Assembly: GCF_003481825.1 (NCBI RefSeq)
Contig: NZ_QULW01000016.1
Coordinates: forward strand, 1-56,468
Reading direction: 5' to 3'
Source of the DNA: Clostridium sp. OM02-18AC
GTDB taxonomy: Bacteria > Bacillota > Clostridia > Lachnospirales > Lachnospiraceae
DNA: 56,468 bases
Positions within the stretch are counted from its first letter, which is position 1; the number at the start of each line of letters is the position of its first letter. Shown here piece after piece: positions 49,642 through 56,468 of this stretch. Under the pieces are notes generated by a model. That model was given only the letters and a program-made list of their open reading frames with translations. It ran no database searches and was not told the origin of the DNA. The position numbers were made by a program, and so were the translations under genes.

Positions 49642-51144
49642 ATGAGTGAAATCACAGCGGGCATTTTGTCTATTTGTAATTTGCCGATTATGGTCCTGAT
49701 CCTTCTTGGAACATTCATGGGCATTATCGTAGGTGCCATTCCTGGATTAAGTGTAACAATGGGTGTTGCATTGTTCCTGCCGCTCACTTTTGGCATGGAT
49801 CCAATTGCAGGTCTGTCTCTTCTCTGTGGATTGTATATCGGAGGAACCTCTGGTGGTCTGATCAGTGCGATCCTGTTAAAGATGCCAGGTACTGCTGCAT
49901 CTGTCGCAACAACGTTTGATGGTCATCCCATGGCAGCAAGAGGAGAAGCGGGAAAAGCACTGGGAGTTGGTATTGTTGCTTCTTTCTTTGGCGGTCTGAT
50001 CAGCTATATCATTCTGATGCTGCTGGCTCCATTTATTGCAAAATTTGCCCTGCAGTTTGGACCATATGAGTACTTTTCCATTGGACTGTTTTCTTTGACG
50101 ATGATCGTAAGCCTTTCGTCGGGATCCCTGGTAAAAGGTGTTTTAAGTGGTATGATCGGTCTGATCCTGGCATTTGTGGGAATTGCCCCGATTACAAGCT
50201 TCACCCGGTTTACGTTTGGAATTTCGGAACTGAATGCCGGATTTAGTATGATTCCAATGCTGATCGGTCTGTTTGCAGTGGCAGAGGTACTGACTGCACT
50301 GGAAGATAAAAACAAGCCTGGAGAAGAACGTGCCCAGGATTGTAAGATTAAAGGATTTGGATTTACTTTGAATGATATCAAGGGACAGGGAAGCAATTTC
50401 CTGATTTCCACTATGATTGGTACTGCAATCGGTATCCTTCCAGGACTTGGAGCAAGTATCTGTAATATCCTTGCATACTCTGTGGCTAAGAACCGTTCGA
50501 AACATCCGGAGAAATTTGGAACTGGTATTGTAGATGGCCTAATTGCTTCGGAAAGTTCCAACAATGCATCTACCGGTGGTGCTTTAGTTCCGCTGTTAAC
50601 GCTGGGACTTCCTGGAGATAACACAACAGCGCTGATCCTGGCTGGCTTTATGATTCATGGTATTACCCCGGGACCACTGTTATTCCGTACAGAAGGTAAG
50701 CTTGTTTATGGTATTTTTGCAGCCCTGATCGTAGCAAATATCATGATGTTGATTGTAGAGTATCTGGGTATGCGGGTGTTTATCCGTATTCTGTCGGTAC
50801 CGAAGAATCTGCTTCTTCCGATTGTTATGATTTTCTGCACTGTAGGTGCGTATGCAAATAACAACCGTGTATTTGATGTTGTAGTTATGATGTTATTTGG
50901 CCTGTTAGGATATGGCATGAAGAAAATGAAGCTGCCGCAGGCGCCGATCATTCTTGCTTTTATTCTTTGCCCGACAGTAGAAACAAACCTGCGCCGTGGA
51001 CTCATGAAGAGCCAGGGAAGTTTTCTCCCATTCCTGACTTCTCCTATTTCCTGTATCTTCCTGCTCATTGCAGTCGGTACACTGATCTGGACAGTCAGAA
51101 AAGAATATCTGAACTCTAAGAAAGTAAGCTTAAAGGAGGCATAA
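49642..51144 (+). CDS. tctA: Tripartite tricarboxylate transporter TctA subunit
   Basis: A 500-residue, 10-12 helix carrier. Family blocks are GAIPGLSVTMGVALFLPLTFGMDP near the N-terminus, GGLISAILLKMPGTAASVATTFDGHPMA, then SESSNNASTGGALVPLLTLGLPGDNTTALILAGF. It moves a carboxylate with a cation gradient, together with TctB and TctC. The ribosome site is AAAGGAGG. Confidence 0.95.
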   Translation: MSEITAGILSICNLPIMVLILLGTFMGIIVGAIPGLSVTMGVALFLPLTFGMDPIAGLSLLCGLYIGGTSGGLISAILLKMPGTAASVATTFDGHPMAARGEAGKALGVGIVASFFGGLISYIILMLLAPFIAKFALQFGPYEYFSIGLFSLTMIVSLSSGSLVKGVLSGMIGLILAFVGIAPITSFTRFTFGISELNAGFSMIPMLIGLFAVAEVLTALEDKNKPGEERAQDCKIKGFGFTLNDIKGQGSNFLISTMIGTAIGILPGLGASICNILAYSVAKNRSKHPEKFGTGIVDGLIASESSNNASTGGALVPLLTLGLPGDNTTALILAGFMIHGITPGPLLFRTEGKLVYGIFAALIVANIMMLIVEYLGMRVFIRILSVPKNLLLPIVMIFCTVGAYANNNRVFDVVVMMLFGLLGYGMKKMKLPQAPIILAFILCPTVETNLRRGLMKSQGSFLPFLTSPISCIFLLIAVGTLIWTVRKEYLNSKKVSLKEA

Positions 51145-51149
51145 GAGAC

Positions 51150-52100
51150 ATGAAAGTATATATTCCACAGGCTGTAGCAAAAGAGGGAACAGACTATCTT
51201 CTGGAGCATGGATATGAAATAAAAGAAGGAACCGGGTTTTCACCCGAGGAGATGGCCCGCGATATCGCTGATTGCGATGCAATGCTGATCCGTACTGCGC
51301 AGTGTCCGAAAGAAGTGGTTGATGCAGCAAAGCATGTAAAAATCATTGCGCGTCATGGTGTAGGATTCGATAATATTGATATCAAAGAGGCGGAAACATG
51401 TGGAATCTGGGTAACCAATACCCCACAGGCACTGTCAGATTCTGTTGCAGAGTATACCTTATCTGCTTTGCTGATGGCAGCAAAAAATATCCGGGACTGC
51501 AGCAATGCCATGTACCGTGGTGAGTATACCTATAAAAATTCCCATAAGGGACTGGATGTAGGCGGCAAAAAACTTGGTGTTGTTGGTTTTGGGCGAATTG
51601 GACGTGCGGTAGCAAAAAAAGCCTATTATGGTCTGGATATGGAAATTCTTGCGTATGATCCATTTGTAAAGCAGGAGCAGGCGCCTGAGTATGTGACGAT
51701 GTGCAGCTGGGAAGCGTTATTTTCCGGAGCAGATTTTATCAGTCTCCATCTGCCGGGCGGAGAGGCAAACCGGAATGCAGTCGGGGCAAAAGAGTTTGAG
51801 ATGATGAAAAATAGCGCAATCCTTCTAAATGTCGCAAGAGGTGAGGTTGTCGATGAAAATGCATTGGATGCGGCATTAAAAGACGAAGAGCTTCGCTATG
51901 CAGTACTGGATGTACAGAGCCAGGAACCGCCGAAAGAGGATTATCCGTTATATAAGAATGAAAAAGTGATTTTGACACCGCATATGGCATCCAATACGGA
52001 AGAATGTATGGGCCGTATGGCGCTTCATGCGGCCATGCAGATTCACAAAGTATTATCCGGCGGGCAGCCGGATTGGTCAGTCAATCATCCGAAATTTTAA
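51150..52100 (+). CDS. D-2-hydroxyacid dehydrogenase (phosphoglycerate dehydrogenase-like)
   Basis: A 316-residue NAD-dependent enzyme of the D-isomer-specific 2-hydroxyacid family. The nucleotide-binding motif is GVVGFGRIG (143-151). The catalytic triad is R230 (NVARGEVVD), E259 (VQSQEPPKED) and H278 (ILTPHMAS). There is no ACT domain, so a biosynthetic SerA role is unlikely. In this operon it probably oxidises or reduces the imported hydroxy acid or its product. It begins 5 bases after tctA, with AAAGGAGG. Confidence 0.9.
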   Translation: MKVYIPQAVAKEGTDYLLEHGYEIKEGTGFSPEEMARDIADCDAMLIRTAQCPKEVVDAAKHVKIIARHGVGFDNIDIKEAETCGIWVTNTPQALSDSVAEYTLSALLMAAKNIRDCSNAMYRGEYTYKNSHKGLDVGGKKLGVVGFGRIGRAVAKKAYYGLDMEILAYDPFVKQEQAPEYVTMCSWEALFSGADFISLHLPGGEANRNAVGAKEFEMMKNSAILLNVARGEVVDENALDAALKDEELRYAVLDVQSQEPPKEDYPLYKNEKVILTPHMASNTEECMGRMALHAAMQIHKVLSGGQPDWSVNHPKF

Positions 52101-52165
52101 CATTGTGTTGCAAGATGTGCAGTTGTGTATCGACTTCACAATGAAGCAGAATAGGGAGGCTTAAC

Positions 52166-52627
52166 ATGATTTATTCATCTTTGAAAGCACAGAGTGCGCA
52201 GTGCAAGTGGCCGGAGCCATTTCAGAAAGCGTTTGATTTTTTGAAAAATTCCGATCTGGAACATATGGAGGTTGGCCGTTATGAGATCGATGGGGATGAC
52301 ATCTACGCCATGATCCAGAAGCAGACAACTGCAGCGCCGGAAAATAAAAAGGCAGAGAGCCATTATAAGTATATCGATATCCAGTATCTGATTCGCGGAG
52401 AAGAAATGCAGGGAGTTGCGCCGCTGCCGGAGGGAAAAGAGCGGGAGGAGCATCCGGAACGGGATGTCATGTACTATTCGGAAGTAGCGGGTGAGAACTT
52501 TATTCAGCTGAAACCTGGAGATTTTGCAGTATATTTCACAAACGATATTCACCGACCAAACTGCGCGCCGGGAGAAAGTATGGAAATCAAAAAGGTAGTG
52601 CTGAAGATTCGGGAAGCAATTTTATAA
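52166..52627 (+). CDS. YhcH/YjgK/YiaL family protein
   Basis: A 153-residue protein of the DUF386/EbgC cupin-like family: HMEVGRYEIDGDDIYAMIQ, then HYKYIDIQYLIRGEE with candidate metal His/Asp, and FAVYFTNDIHRPNCAPGE. Family members occur in sialic-acid, sugar-acid and xylulose operons and may act as anomerases or isomerases. It is the last gene of the rightward operon, 65 bases after the dehydrogenase, with GGGAGG upstream. Confidence 0.9.
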   Translation: MIYSSLKAQSAQCKWPEPFQKAFDFLKNSDLEHMEVGRYEIDGDDIYAMIQKQTTAAPENKKAESHYKYIDIQYLIRGEEMQGVAPLPEGKEREEHPERDVMYYSEVAGENFIQLKPGDFAVYFTNDIHRPNCAPGESMEIKKVVLKIREAIL

Positions 52628-52685
52628 GGGCTGATTTTCCGGATAAGCAGGCAGAGCCGCAGAAAAAAGAATTGAATATTTGTAT

Positions 52686-52740
52686 AAAAAGCCAACCTTG
52701 TTTCCGCCAAATGAAATGGCAAAGACAAGGGTGGCTTTTT
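52686..52740. terminator. Bidirectional terminator after the tct operon
   Basis: AAAAAGCCAACCTTGT (52686-52701) pairs with ACAAGGGTGGCTTTTT (52725-52740). A- and T-runs let it act on both the tct operon and the convergent ketopantoate-reductase-like gene. Confidence 0.85.
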
Positions 52741-52753
52741 GGCTTTGCATGTA

Positions 52754-52780
52754 AAAAGGCCGCCTGCGGCAGCCTTTAAA
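52754..52780. terminator. Second hairpin between the convergent genes
   Basis: AAAGGCCGCC pairs with GGCAGCCTTT around TGC. It is short and GC-rich, and reading leftwards it is followed by TTTTTACATG, so it likely terminates the minus-strand gene. Confidence 0.65.
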
Positions 52781-52803
52781 ACGAAAGTATGTTAGGATTC
52801 TTG

Positions 52804-53739
52804 TCATTCTTCCGGGTAATCAAACTTCCCATCATTTTTTTCTTCCAGTACTTTGATCAGATTGTAGGTCATTTCATTGTACGGGCATTCGATTCCGAGC
52901 TCTTTTCCCATGCGGACCAGGGCTCCGGAGAACATATCGATTTCTGTGTGACGGTGTGCGTCCAGATCCTGCAGGGTGGAATAACGCTGGGACGGTTTGC
53001 ATTTTCCGGCTTTAAATTCTTCCTTGAGCGGAATCCCTTTGGCATTTGCGACCAGAACGACCTCGTGGCGCATCTGCCGCATGATGGCATTCATATAGGT
53101 GCTGTCATCGTAAGCCTGCATGCCAACGCCAAGGATTGCCTGGGGAAGGTTGCGGGCAATATTTAAGCCGAATTTATCCCAGATATCGAGCAGGATGTCA
53201 TCACTTAAATGCAGAACAATAGGAGTATCGGCAAAGATGTCTGCAATGGCTAAAAGACGCGGATCCTGACTGGCAGGCTGCTTCGGCAGACCGACATAAA
53301 TTCCGTTGTAGCCTTTCGGAACCGGAAAGTGGATCGAGTTGCCGATACGCTGGGAGGCAATGCGGATCAGGGAATAGATCATATGCTCCATGCCGATGCG
53401 CTGTCCGATGATTTCTTCACTGTCGACGCCATTTAACAGGCTGATGACCGTCGTGTGCTTATCTGCAATGGCTTCGATATCCGGAAGGGAAGAACGAAGC
53501 TGGGTATATTTCAGACAGACAAAGAGAAAATCAACGCCGTGCGCTTCACCTGGTGTTTTTACATTGAGAATATAGTGTTGGTCATTGATGTTGAGTCCGT
53601 TTTCTTCCAGACGTTTTTTGCGTTCGCCGTCGGCAATTACCCAGAGATTTTCCTTATATTTTTCGGAAAGCCCCATAACCAGGTAGGAACCGACAGCACC
53701 GGCTCCGAGAATGCCGATGGTGGGGGTAGTCTGTTTCAT
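52804..53739 (-). CDS. Ketopantoate reductase-like oxidoreductase (ApbA/PanE family)
   Basis: A 311-residue NADPH-dependent reductase. The N-terminus GILGAGAVGSYLV (8-20) is a Rossmann start. FLFVCLKYTQLRSSLP and SLLNGVDSEE are family blocks, and the C-terminal domain includes KFGLNIARNLPQAILGVG and the SGALVRMGKELGIECPYN segment. Pantothenate synthesis is possible, but no panB or panC is nearby. Its position beside the sugar-acid locus makes another 2-keto acid equally plausible. GAGAGG precedes the ATG. Oriented against replication. Confidence 0.85.
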   Translation of the reverse strand: MKQTTPTIGILGAGAVGSYLVMGLSEKYKENLWVIADGERKKRLEENGLNINDQHYILNVKTPGEAHGVDFLFVCLKYTQLRSSLPDIEAIADKHTTVISLLNGVDSEEIIGQRIGMEHMIYSLIRIASQRIGNSIHFPVPKGYNGIYVGLPKQPASQDPRLLAIADIFADTPIVLHLSDDILLDIWDKFGLNIARNLPQAILGVGMQAYDDSTYMNAIMRQMRHEVVLVANAKGIPLKEEFKAGKCKPSQRYSTLQDLDAHRHTEIDMFSGALVRMGKELGIECPYNEMTYNLIKVLEEKNDGKFDYPEE

Positions 53740-53808
53740 GAATTTTGCTCCTCTCGTTTGTGTGATCAGTCAGAAGTTGTAAGTTCTGGTACATCCCAAA
53801 GTCAAAAT

Positions 53809-53869
53809 AGATTTCCAGACAAAATCGTTCATTCATGCAAGTATGATTTACAATTTTGTCTGAAAATCT
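53809..53869. promoter_or_regulatory. Inverted repeat upstream of the ketopantoate reductase-like gene
   Basis: Arms 53809-53825 (AGATTTCCAGACAAAAT) and 53853-53869 match at 16 of 17 positions and are 27 bases apart. They lie 70-130 bases upstream of the minus-strand gene and about 60 bases before the plus-strand promoter. They could be a regulator site or a hairpin; no T-run follows. Confidence 0.5.
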
Positions 53870-53927
53870 GCCTGGCTCTGAATAGTTACCATGATATTAC
53901 CGGAAGCTGCACATGTCAACTTTCCGA

Positions 53928-53956
53928 TTGAAATGCTGTTACGTATCATGTATAAT
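53928..53956 (+). promoter_or_regulatory. Promoter of the DUF3881-like gene
   Basis: TTGAAA (53928-53933), 17 bases, TATAAT (53951-53956). The start would lie about 90 bases before the ORF. Apart from this and the inverted repeat, the 312-base gap shows nothing else. Confidence 0.75.
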
Positions 53957-54051
53957 GAGGCGTAAAGATTTTTCTCAGAAATTAGACGTTTGTAAATGTT
54001 CAGGAAGTCTGGGCAGATACGAATTTTTGAGGATTTGGAGGGCATGAAACT

Positions 54052-54945
54052 ATGCATAAATTTTTGCGAAGTATCGGCTTTAGCACATATAGAAGAAAGC
54101 GGGATATCGAACGGCTGCTGGCATCGTTAGTGCCGTCCGCCAAATGGCGCCGCATCCAGCTTGATGAGGAGACGAATCTGTGTGAACTGCGGGCAGAGGT
54201 GGCACCCGGCATGGGCATCGTCATGATGGGGGAAATGAACGAAGAAGGGGCATTTCAGTGTGAGTACTATTATCCTTATCTGAATTCAGCAGATGTATCA
54301 TCTGAAACAGACTGCTCCATTCAGCGCCACACTGAAAAAGAGACGTATGCCGGACTTCTGGATGAATACCGGGTGGGCATTTCCCTGATCTTTTATCTGG
54401 AAAACGGTTATGAATATCGGGAACGAAAGATCAAGCGGATGTCGCGGACGGTAGAATCGGTGAATCTGACTGGTCTGGCAGCAGAAGGCAAGGTGCTTCT
54501 TCCGCTCCATAAAACCAGAAAGCAGATCGAGATGGCAAAGGTAGCGGCCAGAGACCGCAATAACCTGTTAGAGGCAGCGAAGAAAGGCGATGAAGATGCC
54601 ATGGAAACGCTGACGATCGAGGATATTGATCTGTATTCCCAGGTTTCCAGACGTGCCATGAAGGAAGATCTGTATTCTATCGTGGATTCTACTTTCATGC
54701 CAAGCGGCATCGAGTGTGACCAGTATTCCATCATCGGGGAGATTACAAAGATCGATACGAAGGAAAACCGCGTCACCGGCGAGATGGTTTACGATCTGAC
54801 CATCAGCTGCAGCGATATGCTGTTCCATGTAGGTATCGCCCAGAAGGATCTGATGGGAGAACCGAAGGTCGGTCGCCGGTTTAAAGGGCAGATCTGGATG
54901 CAAGGGACTGCAAAGTTTGCCGAAGGATCGAAAGCGGAATTATAA
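54052..54945 (+). CDS. DUF3881-like protein
   Basis: A 297-residue soluble protein starting MHKFLRSIGFS, which resembles the DUF3881 family of Firmicutes. There is no signal peptide or membrane segment. A charged middle section (about 120-215) is followed by a predicted beta-rich end (ECDQYSIIGEITKIDTKENR...YDLTISCSDMLFHVGI). No catalytic motif is visible and function is unknown. Upstream, GGAGGG precedes the ATG. It stands alone. Confidence 0.7.
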   Translation: MHKFLRSIGFSTYRRKRDIERLLASLVPSAKWRRIQLDEETNLCELRAEVAPGMGIVMMGEMNEEGAFQCEYYYPYLNSADVSSETDCSIQRHTEKETYAGLLDEYRVGISLIFYLENGYEYRERKIKRMSRTVESVNLTGLAAEGKVLLPLHKTRKQIEMAKVAARDRNNLLEAAKKGDEDAMETLTIEDIDLYSQVSRRAMKEDLYSIVDSTFMPSGIECDQYSIIGEITKIDTKENRVTGEMVYDLTISCSDMLFHVGIAQKDLMGEPKVGRRFKGQIWMQGTAKFAEGSKAEL

Positions 54946-55036
54946 AGTTGCAGAGACGGGCAGGAAATTGGCATTGCCGGGAGCGCATGCGTGAACAGCA
55001 GCCAATATAAATTGGCAGAGGAATGATTGCCGGGGC

Positions 55037-55065
55037 TTGCTATTTTGCGGGATTTTTGTTATTCT
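55037..55065 (+). promoter_or_regulatory. Promoter ahead of the tRNA-Arg relic
   Basis: TTGCTA (55037-55042), 17 bases, TATTCT (55060-55065). It is placed as expected for the truncated tRNA gene that begins 22 bases further on. Confidence 0.5.
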
Positions 55066-55087
55066 ATAGAAGTGCGTTTTACGTACG

Positions 55088-55130
55088 ATGTTCTCATAGT
55101 TAAATGGATATAACGAGCGCCTCCTAAGGT
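55088..55130 (+). pseudogene. Truncated tRNA-Arg(CCT) relic
   Basis: The 5' half of a tRNA is recognisable: an acceptor-like GTTCTCATA, a D-arm GTTAAATGGATATAAC and the anticodon loop CTCCTAA. After the loop the sequence (GGTTGCGTTACAACGG) no longer completes the anticodon stem, T-arm or acceptor. It therefore looks like a tRNA gene broken at the anticodon loop, probably by an old integration or excision. An intact tRNA-Arg(CCT) of different sequence lies 80 bases downstream. Confidence 0.7.
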
Positions 55131-55169
55131 TGCGTTACAACGGTCGCCTCAAAAAAACTAAATAAAGGA

Positions 55170-55198
55170 TTGCAGTTCGACTTTGATCGGGCTATAAT
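55170..55198 (+). promoter_or_regulatory. tRNA-Arg promoter
   Basis: TTGCAG (55170-55175), 17 bases, TATAAT (55193-55198), placing the start about 8 bases before the mature tRNA 5' end. Confidence 0.7.
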
Positions 55199-55212
55199 CA
55201 TATATCAGACAC

Positions 55213-55289
55213 GTCCATATAGCTCAGCTGGATAGAGCACACGCCTCCTAAGCGTGGGGTCGGAGGTTCAAATCCTCTTATGGACGCCA
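55213..55289 (+). tRNA. tRNA-Arg (anticodon CCT)
   Basis: Acceptor stem GTCCATA/TATGGAC, D-arm AGCTCAGCTGGATAGAGC, anticodon stem-loop CACGC-CTCCTAA-GCGTG and T-arm GGAGG-TTCAAAT-CCTCT. A G discriminator and an encoded CCA follow. All arms pair except for one U-type mismatch in the T-stem. Its 3' end is the probable attachment site of the element that starts just downstream. Confidence 0.95.
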
Positions 55290-55455
55290 GCTAACAACGC
55301 CGAAAGCCTTTGTTTTCAAGGGTTTTCGGCTTTTCTTATATGAAAAGGCACGAAAAAGCTCTTTCACTGTATGAGATAAAATTCTACTCCAAAATTTGAT
55401 TTTTGACAACCCCTCCAGAATCGAACGGTTGTTATAAGACAAAGTCGCCAGCTAA
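55285..55455 (+). other. Candidate attachment region: 10-base repeat of the tRNA-Arg 3' end
   Basis: CGCCAGCTAA at 55285-55294 (tRNA 3' end and flank) recurs at 55446-55455. Downstream, GCTAAT hexamers occur at 55451, 55482, 55503 and 55536, about three, two and three helical turns apart, as arm-type recombinase sites would be. A 30-base inverted repeat with AAGGGC/GCCCTT ends lies around 55469-55498. This fits the left end of a tRNA-targeting integrative element, but no integrase is in the window. Confidence 0.5.
55299..55335 (+). terminator. Terminator after tRNA-Arg
   Basis: GCCGAAAGCC (55299-55308) pairs with GGTTTTCGGC (55321-55330) with G-U pairing and a TTTG/CAA top, followed by TTTTC. 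Confidence 0.85.
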
Positions 55456-55608
55456 TTTTTAGCAGAAAAAAGGGCGTTCTTGCTAATGAAAATGCCCTTC
55501 CTGCTAATCAGCCCCAAAATCGTGCCAAAAATCCAGCTAATCAAAAAAGGCGGATGTTTTGAGTACCACGCAGTTATAGCAGATAAAATTGAATATCGTT
55601 ATATACAT

Positions 55609-55656
55609 AGAGCGTCTATTTGCCCCGCATTGGGGATGGATAGGCGCTCTTTTTTT
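55609..55656 (+). terminator. Terminator-like hairpin in the leader of the element's first genes
   Basis: AGAGCGTCTAT pairs with ATAGGCGCTCT, with an inner CCCC/GGGG stem, followed by a T7 run. It lies just upstream of the Cys-rich protein gene, so it probably attenuates element genes. The interval 55340-55700 contains no other gene that I can see. Confidence 0.8.
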
Positions 55657-55701
55657 ATGCCCAAAGGCATGGGTAAATACAAGTGATTGGAGGTGTTTTA
55701 T

Positions 55702-55926
55702 TTGAGCAAGCCTGTTTATGCCGCAGACAAGCCGAGCGATTGCCATTATTGCTACTACTGGACGAATGGCAGAAAGGGTTGCCGTCTGGGTAGAAATAAT
55801 TGCTACTACTTAATCTCTTTGCCACCGAAACCCAAGTCGGAATGTGATGGCTGTCCCTATGGGCGAGATCACCCGTGCATTGGTTGGTGTACGAAGAAGG
55901 TTATGCGTGAAGTGGGGCTTCGTTGA
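55702..55926 (+). CDS. Small cysteine-rich protein of an integrative element
   Basis: A 74-residue protein started at TTG 55702, because GGAGGTG lies 6 bases upstream. It has ten cysteines in spaced pairs (CHYCYYW, CRLGRNNCYYL, CDGC, HPCIGWC), consistent with one or two zinc-binding knuckles. I do not know a function. It stands directly ahead of a replication-initiator gene, as often seen in Clostridia conjugative elements. Confidence 0.7.
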   Translation: MSKPVYAADKPSDCHYCYYWTNGRKGCRLGRNNCYYLISLPPKPKSECDGCPYGRDHPCIGWCTKKVMREVGLR

Positions 55927-55927
55927 T

Positions 55928-56062
55928 ATGGATGCGTATGAACAGGAATACCGCTTCTGCTATTTTGCCCGATGTCCTTACGAAAAGACGGATACGACTT
56001 TCCGCAGCATACCGCTGACAACAGAAAGTTTTCCGCAGAAAGAAGGTGGTGAAGCCGTGTGA
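55928..56062 (+). CDS. Small hypothetical protein of an integrative element
   Basis: A 44-residue frame starting MDAYEQEYRFCYFARCPY, with two Cys in a CYFARC motif. Its ATG lies one base after the preceding TGA, and its own TGA overlaps the GTG start of the initiator gene. Tight packing on both sides argues that it is translated. No function is recognised. Confidence 0.6.
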   Translation: MDAYEQEYRFCYFARCPYEKTDTTFRSIPLTTESFPQKEGGEAV

Positions 56063-56468
56063 GTTTTGATTATTTTTACGGTCAGCAATCCGATCTATTC
56101 ACATTCTATCGAGTTCCGAAGGTGTTGTTCACGAACGAGAGGTTCTGGAATATTTCTGCCGATGCCAAGATGCTGTATGGCATTTTGCTTGACCGCATGA
56201 GCCTGTCTGCAAAGAATGGTTGGATAGATAAAAACGGTCGAGTGTATATCATTTTTACAATCGACGAAGCGAAGATGGCTCTGAACTGTGCTGAACAAAA
56301 GGCTGTCAAGCTGCTCAGTGAACTTGAGAAGAAAGCAGGATTGATTGAACGCAAGCGCCAGGGTCTGGGAAAACCTAACCTGATCTATGTGAAGAACTTT
56401 ATCTCTGCTGTGGATTCACAACTCTTGAATTGTGAAAATCACAATTCTGGAACAATGGAAATCACAAC
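56059..56468 (+). CDS. Replication initiator protein A (RepA_N type), cut by window end
   Basis: A GTG-started frame (AAGGTGG upstream) open to the end of the window, 136 residues visible. The sequence SFDYFYGQQSDLFTFYRVP, KVLFTNERFWNISADAKMLYGILLDRMSLS and GLIERKRQGLGKPNLIYVKNF matches the N-terminal winged-helix domain of RepA_N initiators. These occur on plasmids and in conjugative elements of Firmicutes. It is translationally coupled to the 44-residue gene before it. The element that encodes it continues beyond the window. Confidence 0.85.
   Translation, partial: MSFDYFYGQQSDLFTFYRVPKVLFTNERFWNISADAKMLYGILLDRMSLSAKNGWIDKNGRVYIIFTIDEAKMALNCAEQKAVKLLSELEKKAGLIERKRQGLGKPNLIYVKNFISAVDSQLLNCENHNSGTMEIT

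Noticed and set aside
51150..52100. D-2-hydroxyacid dehydrogenase as biosynthetic SerA
   Set aside because: It lacks an ACT regulatory domain and lies in a GntR-controlled transporter operon without serC.

Overview
The window spans the chromosomal replication origin of a low-to-mid GC Gram-positive bacterium, most likely a Lachnospiraceae-type Clostridia. The evidence is the origin gene order, perfect parS sites beside parA/parB, an adhE of anaerobic fermenters, many cobalamin/ABC lipoproteins and Firmicutes-style promoters (TTGACA-17-TATAAT). The genus cannot be fixed from sequence alone.

Layout. (1) 1-507: the upstream end of an rRNA operon reading leftwards out of the window, with a tRNA-Ser(GCT) gene sitting between its tandem promoters. 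(2) 506-11000, minus strand: a two-subunit fumarase and the dnaA-dnaN-yaaA-recF-gyrB-gyrA replication cluster. The origin is bipartite, with DnaA-box clusters on both sides of dnaA (9275-9616 and 11062-11235). (3) 11424-24222, plus strand: rpmH-rnpA-yidD-yidC-jag, mnmE-mnmG-rsmG and parA-parB-DUF4446. Between rsmG and parA lie a composite palindromic element (19028-19603), two minus-strand metabolic genes and three perfect parS sites. (4) 24605-29460: adhE with a possible Rex site, then a TetR-MATE efflux pair with a perfect palindromic operator. (5) 29476-35705: a cobalamin-riboswitch locus with a CbiK-like cobaltochelatase carrying a lipoprotein signal, an unrecognised tandem-domain lipoprotein and a BtuFCD-type importer whose ATPase has an extra C-terminal domain. 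(6) 35780-38318: an amino-acid ABC importer. A second, shorter copy of the palindromic element follows, then an orphan fliB-like gene. (7) 39988-45456: two ABC-F genes and gdhA. The first ABC-F gene and gdhA each have a short leader with a terminator-like hairpin. (8) 45498-52627: an FCD-GntR regulated catabolic locus (TctCBA transporter, two oxidoreductases, YhcH/YiaL-type protein, UPF0303 protein) with four copies of a TGTTATAACA-type operator. (9) 52804-55335: a ketopantoate-reductase-like gene, a DUF3881-like gene, a truncated tRNA-Arg relic and an intact tRNA-Arg(CCT). (10) 55340 to the end: the left end of an integrative element (phased GCTAAT repeats, a small Cys-rich protein, a RepA_N-type initiator cut by the window edge).

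Most genes are transcribed away from the origin, leftwards on the left arm and rightwards on the right arm. The head-on exceptions (VOC protein, alpha/beta hydrolase, Gfo/Idh and UPF0303 genes, ketopantoate-reductase-like gene) are accessory functions. The two best places to look for new biology are the riboswitch-controlled exported chelatase/importer locus and the palindromic element whose ends coincide with the stop codons of its neighbours.
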